From an uncultured Acidimicrobiales bacterium (GTDB lineage: Bacteria; Actinomycetota; Acidimicrobiia; Acidimicrobiales; SHLQ01): a stretch of 43,022 nt of DNA. Below the pieces are notes generated by a model, which worked only from the letters and a program-made list of their open reading frames with translations, had not been told where the DNA came from and did not search any database. The stretch is from the NCBI GenBank assembly GCA_938084885.1, contig CALKGG010000043.1:1-43022 (forward strand), written 5' to 3'. The translations under genes were made by a program, and so were the position numbers. Position 1 is the stretch's first letter. Every line of letters starts with the position of its first letter. This document shows positions 8,808 to 16,271 of the stretch, piece after piece.

Positions 8808-8912
8808 GTTTAGCAGTGCACCTCAAGTCAATAGAACGCCCGGTTCACACAGCTGCGTTCCGGGTCCAATCGGCACCAACTCTCTGGTAGTGAGCCATAT
8901 GGACGACATCTC

Positions 8913-10055
8913 ATGGGTCATTTAGCCCACGAGGGCGAGCCACATCACCACCGAGGTGCGCCCCTGCGAGTGACGCACCTCGTCAAGGGGCTTGGTCCTG
9001 GCGGTGCCGAACGGCTGGTTTTGAACCAACTGCAAACGTCTGCGGGCGGTGTTGAGTATTCGGTTCTGCGCCTCATCCCCGAAAAAGACCACCTCGTTGC
9101 CGATATCGAGCAGACGGGAGCCGCGACGGCACTCGTCCCTGGTGGCAGGCTGTGGCCACTGCGGCTTCGTTCTGCTCTCGCCGAGCTTCGCCCCGACATC
9201 GTGCACGCACACTCCCCCGTTATGGCCGCAGCGGTCCGAACACTGGTGCGCACTGGTGCCGTCACGGCAAAGGTCGTCACCACAGAACACAACCGTTGGC
9301 CTCGCCATCACCAATTCACCCGGCTCGCGAACAGGCTGACTGCGCCGTTCGACGACGCCCGAATTGCGGTCTCCCAGGACGTTCTCGAGACGATGGATCA
9401 ACGTTTGCATAGTTCTACCACCGTGCTCGACCACGGCGTGCCAATCGCCAGCCTCGCCGCAATGGCCTCTGAACGGGCGAGGTATCGGGCCGAGCTCGGT
9501 GTCGACGAGCAGAACATCGTCGTAGGAATCGTTGCGAACTTTCGCCCCGAAAAGGCCTATGAAGTTTTTCTCGATGCCGCACAATCGGCGCTCCGCGACC
9601 AGCCAAATCTACGATTTGTTGTCGTTGGGCAGGGCCCTGGTGAAGCGGACTTTCGTTTCCGAGTTCGCAGTCTCGAGCTCGAGAAGACTGTTTCTGTCCT
9701 CGGCTATCGCAAGGACGCGACAGCGGTCATGAGCGCATTCGACATCTTCACGCTGACGTCTCGTCACGAAGGCAAACCAGTGTCGATCATGGAAGCACTG
9801 GCGATGCGCCTACCGATTGTTGCGACCCGAGCAGGCGGCATTCCCGAAGCGGTCGACCACGAACGCAACGGCATCCTCTGCTCGATCGGCGACGCTCAGG
9901 CGCTCGCGAGCGCATACGTTCGACTCGCGCGGGATCAGGCGCTTCGCAACTCGATGGCGGTGGCGTCGGGCGAGTCGGCATCTCGGTTCGATGCGTCGCG
10001 CTCGACAAGATCGATCGAGTCGAGGTACCAAGGAATCTCGGGCTCGGTGGGGTAA
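8913..10055 (+). CDS. GT4 family glycosyltransferase
   Basis: A 380-residue GT-B fold glycosyltransferase of normal length. The N-domain starts RVTHLVKGLGPGGAERL, the glycine-rich acceptor-side loop. The C-domain has the EX7E nucleotide-sugar motif in HEGKPVSIMEALA, followed by PIVATRAGGIPEAV. It transfers a sugar from a nucleotide or lipid-phosphate donor to the growing oligosaccharide at the cytoplasmic face. About 17 residues precede the domain, so a later in-frame GTG at the RVTHLV region is possible. It is divergent from the BY-kinase gene, with 105 bp between. Its last 121 bp overlap the end of the convergent glycosyltransferase gene. Confidence 0.9.
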   Translation: MGHLAHEGEPHHHRGAPLRVTHLVKGLGPGGAERLVLNQLQTSAGGVEYSVLRLIPEKDHLVADIEQTGAATALVPGGRLWPLRLRSALAELRPDIVHAHSPVMAAAVRTLVRTGAVTAKVVTTEHNRWPRHHQFTRLANRLTAPFDDARIAVSQDVLETMDQRLHSSTTVLDHGVPIASLAAMASERARYRAELGVDEQNIVVGIVANFRPEKAYEVFLDAAQSALRDQPNLRFVVVGQGPGEADFRFRVRSLELEKTVSVLGYRKDATAVMSAFDIFTLTSRHEGKPVSIMEALAMRLPIVATRAGGIPEAVDHERNGILCSIGDAQALASAYVRLARDQALRNSMAVASGESASRFDASRSTRSIESRYQGISGSVG

Positions 10056-11227
10056 TTCGGTACCGGAGCTGACATGGACTTGCTCGCAAGTAGCTGTTCA
10101 TAGACGTCGAGGGTGATCTCGATCACGCGCTGCTGATCGAACGCTTCGATTGCCTTGCGCCGGGCGGCGCGCCCCATCTCGGCTCGAAGCACCGGCATCC
10201 GCGTGAGGCGTTCGATTGCTAGCGCAAGGTGGTGTGGCTTCTTCGCACTGACGAGCAGGCCGGTGGTTCCATGATCGACCACTTGGCGACAGCCCCGGAT
10301 GTCGGTGGCAATGACGGGCATACCCATGGCGCTCGCTTCCATGGCAGCCCGGGGGAACCCCTCTCGGTGCGATGGAAGCGCAAAGACATCGAACATCGAC
10401 AGTATCGAAGCAACGTCGTGCTGCTCGCCGAGGAAGTGCACACCGTGCTCCTTCGTCATGAACGCACGCGTTTCTGCGTCGACCGCATCGGGGCCGCTCT
10501 CGGTTGGACCGACGACCACAAAGGCGATCTCGGTGGAGTTGAACTGGCGCCGAAGGATCTTTACAGCATCAAAGAATTCGCCGTATCCCTTTTCCCAGAC
10601 GAGGCGACCAACCATGCCAACAATGGGCGTCGTGAGCGGAATGCCCAGCTGAATACGCCGACATCGAGCAGCACGGGCTCGCTGCCGGTTCGGCGTAAAC
10701 GCGTCGAGGTCGATGCCATTGCCGAGAAGGTGCACCCGTTCTTTGGGAACACCGAGCGAACAGAGCGTTTCGACGTCTTCGATGTTTTGTACAAGTTCAG
10801 CATCGCTGTGCGCTGCGGCGAGCCGTTCCAGTCCGTACACCGCTGCTCGCCGAGCGAGCGGATCGGCCTTCTGGGCATAGAGGCCGTGCACGGTGTTAAC
10901 CACGATCGGCACCCGACTCCACCTGCCAACAATGCGGCCAATCACGCCCGGCTTTGGGTTGTGCGTGTGCAAAATGTCGGGCTGGACCTCGTCCAAAAGC
11001 GATTTGCATTGGGCCGCAGCGCGCACGTCGGACCCAAAGTCGACGCTTCGTGTGAATGCGCTCAACTCATGGTGGGTGATGCCCCGTTGTTCCATCGCCC
11101 TTGCGTGTGGGCCGGGAGCGGACGCGGTGACCACGTCGTAGCCCGCGGCAACAAACGCATCGAGCTGAGGGCCGAGAAGCCAATCGAGGCTGATTGGTGT
11201 TGTCGTGACGTGCAGAAGCCTGGTCAT
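9935..11227 (-). CDS. GT4 family glycosyltransferase
   Basis: A 430-residue enzyme starting at the ATG that overlaps the deacetylase stop as ATGA. DNA before this start belongs to the deacetylase in another frame. Motifs include ILHTHNPKPGVIGRIVGR, VNTVHGLY, GMVGRLVWEKGYGEFFDA and the EX7E in HREGFPRAAMEAS followed by GMPVIATDIRGCRQVV. The sequence resembles the CapM/PglA type of GT4. The last 50 or so residues after VYEQLLASK go beyond the usual family end and are antisense to the C-terminus of the convergent glycosyltransferase. Either this tail is real and the genes truly overlap, or a stop has been lost. Confidence 0.88.
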   Translation of the reverse strand: MTRLLHVTTTPISLDWLLGPQLDAFVAAGYDVVTASAPGPHARAMEQRGITHHELSAFTRSVDFGSDVRAAAQCKSLLDEVQPDILHTHNPKPGVIGRIVGRWSRVPIVVNTVHGLYAQKADPLARRAAVYGLERLAAAHSDAELVQNIEDVETLCSLGVPKERVHLLGNGIDLDAFTPNRQRARAARCRRIQLGIPLTTPIVGMVGRLVWEKGYGEFFDAVKILRRQFNSTEIAFVVVGPTESGPDAVDAETRAFMTKEHGVHFLGEQHDVASILSMFDVFALPSHREGFPRAAMEASAMGMPVIATDIRGCRQVVDHGTTGLLVSAKKPHHLALAIERLTRMPVLRAEMGRAARRKAIEAFDQQRVIEITLDVYEQLLASKSMSAPVPNYPTEPEIPWYLDSIDLVERDASNRDADSPDATAIELRSA

Positions 11228-12150
11228 GAAGTCTTTCCCCTGTAGCGAACGAGGTTGAGTACTCGGCGAACGTCGTCTTCGACGCGCATCCCGCCAGCAG
11301 CTTTGCGAACAAAGCCCTGCCAGCCATCCGCGTTCTGGATCGGCGACCGAGAAAGGCGATGAAGGTTCGTATGGCCAATTCGATTCGGCCGCGTCCCCGC
11401 AACCGCAGCCGTCACATATCGGCGCACGATGTGGGCTTCGATAGATCCCGATGCCGCCACGGCCTTGGGATAGGCGAAGTGACGTGGGGTGACACCGAGT
11501 TCGTCTTCGATCCGGCGATCGCATGCTGCGAGTTGCTCAGCTGCGGTGTCGGGCGAGCAACGATCGAGCAGCACGTGGCCGTGGGTATGAGATCCAATCG
11601 TGACGAGCCCGGTGCTGAGACAGTCCCGGAGTTCATTCCAGGAAATCGGCACACCCTCGCTCGGATACTGCGTACCAGTGTCGACGTTTGCGGTGGAAAG
11701 ATAGAGCGTGGCGGGCAGTTGATGCTCCACCAAGATCGGCAGAACCACCTCGGCGAAATCTGACGTTCCGTCATCGAACGTGATCACGATGGGCGGGGCG
11801 CTTTGGCCGTTGCTGGCAGCACCATTTGTCGATGCCTCGACCGCGCCACTCGTGTCCGCGTTGTCGCCAGCATCGGCGTTGGCACGGCGATGTGTGCTCG
11901 TGAGAAGTTCGATCGACTCGTCGAGGGTCAAAACCCGTTCGCGAACGTGTGTAATCTGTCGACGAAATGCCGACGTCGACAGGTCGACGGGGCTCACGGT
12001 GCGGCCGCCAACGCGATGATATGCAAGCACAACCACGCCGTGTTGAGACGGGGACAGATCATCGACGACGTACGCGAGCCGTTTCGCTATCCGACGCGAA
12101 CTTGGGATGTCCGCCCGCTGCTGCTCCCGCGTTTTGAGGTGACGTGTCAC
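11224..12150 (-). CDS. Polysaccharide deacetylase (NodB/CE4 family)
   Basis: A 308-residue protein from the GTG at 12150, which has a G-rich ribosome binding site just upstream. Earlier in-frame codons would run into the divergent gene. The CE4 motifs are ITFDDGTSDF (catalytic and metal Asp at 126-127), SHTHGH (metal His at 188 and 192) and RHFAYPKA, the degenerate third motif. An Ala/Asn-rich insertion lies at residues about 88-118. VVVLAYHRVGG is typical of deacetylases acting on acylated surface glycans or peptidoglycan-like substrates. No signal peptide is visible, which hints at cytoplasmic or membrane-proximal action. It is the first gene of a two-gene operon with the GT4 enzyme. Confidence 0.87.
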   Translation of the reverse strand: MTRHLKTREQQRADIPSSRRIAKRLAYVVDDLSPSQHGVVVLAYHRVGGRTVSPVDLSTSAFRRQITHVRERVLTLDESIELLTSTHRRANADAGDNADTSGAVEASTNGAASNGQSAPPIVITFDDGTSDFAEVVLPILVEHQLPATLYLSTANVDTGTQYPSEGVPISWNELRDCLSTGLVTIGSHTHGHVLLDRCSPDTAAEQLAACDRRIEDELGVTPRHFAYPKAVAASGSIEAHIVRRYVTAAVAGTRPNRIGHTNLHRLSRSPIQNADGWQGFVRKAAGGMRVEDDVRRVLNLVRYRGKTS

Positions 12151-12186
12151 CAGCCCCCATCGACTGTTCCCTTCGAAAGTTGAGCC

Positions 12187-12198
12187 GTTTGACCTAGG
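12187..12198 (+). promoter_or_regulatory. Shared 12-bp element GTTTGACCTAGG, copy 1
   Basis: This sequence lies in the 77-bp divergent region between the deacetylase and the GNAT gene. An identical copy at 22470-22481 lies in the divergent region in front of the 4,6-dehydratase and DUF4012 genes. It contains TTGACC, which resembles a -35 box, and the palindromic core CCTAGG. A regulatory role is inference. Confidence 0.3.
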
Positions 12199-12215
12199 AC
12201 TTTTGGCCCGTGATC

Positions 12216-12221
12216 TATTCT
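12216..12221 (+). promoter_or_regulatory. Candidate -10 box of a leaderless promoter
   Basis: TATTCT matches the actinobacterial -10 consensus TANNNT and ends six bases before the GTG at 12228. Transcription would therefore begin on the start codon. This favours the shorter start of the GNAT gene over the GTG at 12210. Confidence 0.45.
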
Positions 12222-12227
12222 CAGCCC

Positions 12228-13229
12228 GTGGCTGCAGACGACTTCGAATTCCGGGAGGCAACCCCTGGGGACAACGACGAGGTCGTTGCGGTGTGCTCGT
12301 CCGCCTTGGGGTGGACCGATCCCGAATTCGATCATGCACTGTTTCGTTGGAAGCATTTCGACAATGCTTTTGGACGTTCCGTTCTTCTCGTCGCGGTCGA
12401 TGAGCACGGCATTGCTGCGGTTCGACCATTCATGCGTTGGACCTTTCGTGACCCGACGGGTCAGACCTTCCACGCCGCCAGAGCCGTCGACACCGCAACC
12501 CACCCTCGGGCCCAAGGCAAGGGCTTGTTCACTCGGTTGACCACGTTTGGTATCGACATGCTCGAAGCCCAAAACGTCGACTTCATCTTCAATACACCGA
12601 ACGAGAAGAGCTTGCCCGGCTACCTAAAGATGGGCTGGGTTGCGGCCGGACCGGTTACGTTCGGATACGGCGTTCGGTCACCCATTTCTCTTACGCGCAC
12701 GGCTCGAAGCCGAACCGCCGCGGCAAAGCACTCACTGCCGATACCGAACATTGGCATCTCGGTCGACGAAGGCCTTGACCTCATCAACCCCACGCCGGAT
12801 TTCATCGCCAATCCCGACGATGCCCGCCCATTCGCTGGCACGGCTCCGAGCGCTGAGCTGCCCGCCAACCATGCACTCGAGACCGCACATTCCTTCGAGA
12901 GTTTGCGTTGGCGGTATGGCTCTGCGCCCATGGACTATCGATTCCTCGTCGGCCCAGACCGCAGCGGGCTTATTGTTCGGCTGCGTCAACGTGGGAGCGC
13001 TCGCGAGCTTGTTGTCGCCCATCGAATTGGCCATTTGGACAACCACGATGCCGGCCGCGCCATCCGCAACGCTATGGCTCAAGCCCGCGCCGATCACTGC
13101 ATTGGGTGGGCGGGCCTCGGCGGAACGGTCTCGTTACCAACGCTCGGGCCAGCTCTGGCCCTTCGACACGTCAACAACCCGCCGCCGTCCAGTATTGATT
13201 GGCTCCCGGGCGATATCGAGATTTTTTGA
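12228..13229 (+). CDS. GNAT family N-acetyltransferase
   Basis: A 333-residue protein with an N-terminal GNAT domain (residues about 5-150). The acetyl-CoA pyrophosphate loop is visible as DTATHPRAQGKGLFTRLT, followed by NVDFIFNTPNEKSLPGYLKMGW. The second half is a weaker GNAT-like or family-specific extension ending in WLPGDIEIF. Relatives occur in polysaccharide loci and may acylate amino-sugars or transfer amino acids. The start at 12228 fits a leaderless promoter; GTG at 12210 would add six residues. It is the first gene of the long plus-strand operon. Confidence 0.8.
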   Translation: MAADDFEFREATPGDNDEVVAVCSSALGWTDPEFDHALFRWKHFDNAFGRSVLLVAVDEHGIAAVRPFMRWTFRDPTGQTFHAARAVDTATHPRAQGKGLFTRLTTFGIDMLEAQNVDFIFNTPNEKSLPGYLKMGWVAAGPVTFGYGVRSPISLTRTARSRTAAAKHSLPIPNIGISVDEGLDLINPTPDFIANPDDARPFAGTAPSAELPANHALETAHSFESLRWRYGSAPMDYRFLVGPDRSGLIVRLRQRGSARELVVAHRIGHLDNHDAGRAIRNAMAQARADHCIGWAGLGGTVSLPTLGPALALRHVNNPPPSSIDWLPGDIEIF

Positions 13230-13283
13230 GCCGATTGCGACACATTTTGCTCAATAGTCCGTACGGCTCACCGATGGACGAAG

Positions 13284-14483
13284 GTGTCGGGTACCTCTTC
13301 TCTTGCTTCTCTGCCAACCATCGGCGAACGCCGTCCATTACGGATTTTGTTCGTGTCTTCGACGACTACCGGTGGGTCTGGCCGCAGCCAACGCGAACTT
13401 GACGCACTGCTGCAGAAGGCCGGCGCCGAGACAATGATGCTGGTCGACAATGCCAAAGGGTCAACGTTCACACGCTTCCTGCACGAACAACTCTGGGATG
13501 CCTCGGTCCGTTTCGCTGACACTCCGGTACTTGGGGAATCGGCCACCTGGCTGCGGTCGATTCCGGGACGACGACCAAACAGCGAGTCCAAGGACAGCGA
13601 GGGTTCGAACATCTTGGTGACACCAGCGCCAGAGAACGCTTTGCCCGACATTGCAGTCACGTTCTGCCCCGACATTGTCGTTGGCTCAAGCATTGCCCGG
13701 ACCACGTGGCGAAGCATCCAAGAAACCTGCGAGTCGCTCCACATACCAACGGCGCTGTACATGCGTGAGGAAACGGCGCTCGGTCACCTCACCGAACATC
13801 GCGGGAACCAGTTCCGCCGGGACGACCTCGTCCTCGCAAACAGCAAAACGCTCGTGAAGTCAGCCGAGGCCTTCGACACAACTGCGCAATTTGTCCCGTC
13901 CGTCGTGGATCTCCGGGCTGCCAAGGTCGATTCGACTCGCGAGCGAATACTGCTGATCAATCCGCGCGAAGAACACGGCGTTCAGATGATCGAGGATCTC
14001 GCGGCACACTTTCGAACCATCGAGTTCGTACTTCAAGAGTCGTGGGAGCTGTCGAGCGCCGAACGCGACCTCGTGGATTCGATCCTGTCTCGGCACCCAA
14101 ACGTCTGTTTTCGGGAGCGAAGCGAATCGCCACACGAGATCTACCGAGACGCTGCGATCGTGCTTGCTCCTCACCGGATGGACAATCGACCACGATCCAT
14201 CCTCGAAGCACAGAGCAACGGCATTCCTGTCATTGCCAACGACTTACCCGGACTTGTCGAATCTGTCGGGTCCGGGGGGCTTATCGTGTCAAGCCCGAAT
14301 GAATGGTCAGATGCAATCACGAAGCTGTGGCAGGACCCTGCGGCCTACCGCCGCTTCCAAGACGCGGCTCGCAAACACGCAAATCGGGACGAGATTCAGC
14401 CAAACACCATCGTGCGGACGTTCCTTTCGCATATTCGTGCAACGATCATCGAGCGGCGAAACAGTCCCATCGATCTGTCATGA
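13284..14483 (+). CDS. GT4-like glycosyltransferase
   Basis: A 399-residue GT-B fold protein starting with GTG. The N-domain has RILFVSSTTTGGSGRSQREL, a glycine-rich loop like that of GT4 enzymes, and DIVVGSSIART. The C-domain has APHRMDNRPRSILEAQSNGIPVI. The first Glu of the EX7E motif is replaced by Asp (DNRPRSILE), which other GT4 enzymes tolerate. The N-domain contains an insert of about 40 residues not typical of the family. It lies 54 bp after the GNAT gene and overlaps the next gene by ATGA, so it belongs to the same operon. The sugar specificity cannot be read. Confidence 0.8.
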   Translation: MSGTSSLASLPTIGERRPLRILFVSSTTTGGSGRSQRELDALLQKAGAETMMLVDNAKGSTFTRFLHEQLWDASVRFADTPVLGESATWLRSIPGRRPNSESKDSEGSNILVTPAPENALPDIAVTFCPDIVVGSSIARTTWRSIQETCESLHIPTALYMREETALGHLTEHRGNQFRRDDLVLANSKTLVKSAEAFDTTAQFVPSVVDLRAAKVDSTRERILLINPREEHGVQMIEDLAAHFRTIEFVLQESWELSSAERDLVDSILSRHPNVCFRERSESPHEIYRDAAIVLAPHRMDNRPRSILEAQSNGIPVIANDLPGLVESVGSGGLIVSSPNEWSDAITKLWQDPAAYRRFQDAARKHANRDEIQPNTIVRTFLSHIRATIIERRNSPIDLS

Positions 14484-15376
14484 CGGGCGCACAGATGGAC
14501 AAGGCAATCTCTGTAGTTATTGCCGCCAAGAACTCCGCTGACACCCTCGGCGAACAACTCGAGGCACTTGTCGAGCAGCGCTGGCCATACGGAGGTGAGA
14601 TCATTGTTTCTGACAATGGGTCGACCGACGAGACCCCGCAAATCGCAGCCTCCTACGACGCTCCAGACCGCCGCGTCATCGTTCTTCCAACAGCAGAGGT
14701 AGCCGGAGCTGGCTATGCCCGCAATCGTGGCGCTGAAGTCGCGAGCTATAACCGGCTTGGCTTCTGCGACGCCGATGATGTCGTTGGCGATTCCTGGGTT
14801 GAAGCACTCGGCAATGCGCTCGATACCGCCGATGCTGTCGGCGGGTCCCTCGACCTCGACCGTCTGAATAGCCGAGCAGCAGCCCAATCTCGCGGCAACT
14901 GGACTGCACATGGGCTGCCACGTCTCGACGGGAGCGTTCCCGTCCTGAGTTCGTGCAATCTCGGCATACGGCGGTCGTTGTTTGAACAGGTTGGCGGCTT
15001 TGATATCTCCTACACGCGAAGTCAGGACGCTGAGCTGTCGGTGCGAATCCATAGCACCGGAGCGGCCACGATCTACGCCGAGGATGCTGTCGTGCACTAT
15101 CGCATGCGTTCAACCGTGCGCGAGGTCTTCGACCAGGCCTACAAATGGGGGCAGAACGAACCTCGATTGTTGCGCCAAATCGATCCGGCAAGTGCAGCGC
15201 TGTCGCCACGTTCGATCGCCCGATCGTGGCTTTGGCTCATAACGTCCCTCCCCCTAGTAACGAACGAGGCGGGCAGGTTTCGCTACGCGTACGTGCTCGG
15301 CAAGAGACTCGGATTCTTGCACGGCGCTTCGCGCCTTGAGAGCGGCAGCCAACACGTCACCCGCGAGACATCATGA
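14480..15376 (+). CDS. GT2 family glycosyltransferase
   Basis: A 298-residue GT-A fold enzyme. The start is the ATG overlapping the previous stop as ATGA; ATG at 14495 (MDKAISVV) is an alternative. Motifs are SVVIAAKNSADTLGEQLEAL, IIVSDNGSTDETPQ, AGYARNRGAEVA and the metal-binding FCDADD, followed by the acceptor-side SRSQDAELSVR-type region (YTRSQDAELSVRI). It adds a sugar from a nucleotide donor to a lipid-linked acceptor. It is a close paralogue of the next gene, sharing the C-terminal SWLWLI... and KRLGFLHGA pattern, so the pair looks like a tandem duplication. Confidence 0.9.
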   Translation: MTGAQMDKAISVVIAAKNSADTLGEQLEALVEQRWPYGGEIIVSDNGSTDETPQIAASYDAPDRRVIVLPTAEVAGAGYARNRGAEVASYNRLGFCDADDVVGDSWVEALGNALDTADAVGGSLDLDRLNSRAAAQSRGNWTAHGLPRLDGSVPVLSSCNLGIRRSLFEQVGGFDISYTRSQDAELSVRIHSTGAATIYAEDAVVHYRMRSTVREVFDQAYKWGQNEPRLLRQIDPASAALSPRSIARSWLWLITSLPLVTNEAGRFRYAYVLGKRLGFLHGASRLESGSQHVTRETS

Positions 15377-16218
15377 TCTCGGTCGTGGTTCCGTGCTTTA
15401 ACGTTGCAGACACGCTTCAGGTGCAAGTCGATCGCCTGCTGCCCCAGATCATCGAACATGGCGGCGAGCTCGTGCTGATTGACAACAACTCGACCGATGG
15501 AACAGCAAACATGCTCCGCGATCTGTCCCGGTCGCCACACATTATCGTCGACTCGGCGACCGAACGTCAGAGTGTTGCGCACGCTCGCAATGCTGGCGTC
15601 GAAAGAGCAAGCGGAGATCTGCTCCTCTTTTGTGATGCCGACGACATCGTCGATGACTCGTGGGTCGAAGAAATGGTAACTGCCCTCGAAGATCACCCCG
15701 TCGTCACTGGACACCTAGAAACCCATTCGCTCAACGGCAACCACCAGCAGCAAGCCCGCGGCACATCTTCTGGCCCAGCGACGTTCTACGGGATTTTCTT
15801 ACTCGCCCACGGTGGCAATATGGGGGTCCGGCGGTCGGCGTGGTGCGAGATCGGCCCACTCGACGAAACCCTTGCCTCGGTCGAAGACATGGAATGGTCA
15901 ATGCGCGCTCACCTCGCTGGGTACAACGTCGCAAAAGCTGCCAGCGCGATCATCCACTACCGCTATCGATCAACTCCGAAGGCTCTGTGGTCGCAAGGGT
16001 TCGCCTACGGCACGTTCCGCCCCGAGGTTGCGCGCCGTGTGCATCAGCACCTCGGGTATCGAGTTGGTCGCCTGGCGGGCGCGAAGTCATGGGTGTGGTT
16101 GTTTGTCCACCCCCTCTCCTGGCTCTCGCCCAATGGCCGTGCTCAGCTCGCCTGGGTTGCGGGCAACCGGCTGGGACATCTCCGAGGCAGCCTTCGCTCT
16201 CGCTTTATTTTGCTCTGA
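15373..16218 (+). CDS. GT2 family glycosyltransferase
   Basis: A 281-residue GT-A fold enzyme that overlaps the previous gene by ATGA. The sequence starts MISVVVPCFNVADTLQVQVD and has LVLIDNNSTDGT, AHARNAGVERASGD, the metal-binding FCDADDIVDDSWVEEM and an acidic EDMEWSMRAH acceptor site. The C-terminus (SWVWLFVHPL, GNRLGHLRGS) matches that of its upstream paralogue. It probably adds a consecutive sugar of the repeat unit. A 53-bp gap follows before the ABC exporter gene. Confidence 0.9.
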   Translation: MISVVVPCFNVADTLQVQVDRLLPQIIEHGGELVLIDNNSTDGTANMLRDLSRSPHIIVDSATERQSVAHARNAGVERASGDLLLFCDADDIVDDSWVEEMVTALEDHPVVTGHLETHSLNGNHQQQARGTSSGPATFYGIFLLAHGGNMGVRRSAWCEIGPLDETLASVEDMEWSMRAHLAGYNVAKAASAIIHYRYRSTPKALWSQGFAYGTFRPEVARRVHQHLGYRVGRLAGAKSWVWLFVHPLSWLSPNGRAQLAWVAGNRLGHLRGSLRSRFILL

Positions 16219-16271
16219 CTTCGGCTCTGGATGGGTAATGAGAACCATCGATGTGCCGATAGGTCTTCGTG

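Noticed and set aside
8844..8875. Interleaved GAACGC/GCGTTC and CCCGG/CCGGG pairings between the BY-kinase and GT4 genes
   Set aside because: The arms are short and cross each other; a pseudoknot is possible but the pattern is within chance for GC-rich DNA.
3807..8912. A RiPP precursor peptide gene near the PqqD-HprK kinase
   Set aside because: The gaps are 25, -4, 3 and 105 bp and show no short frame with a ribosome binding site. None can be supported here.
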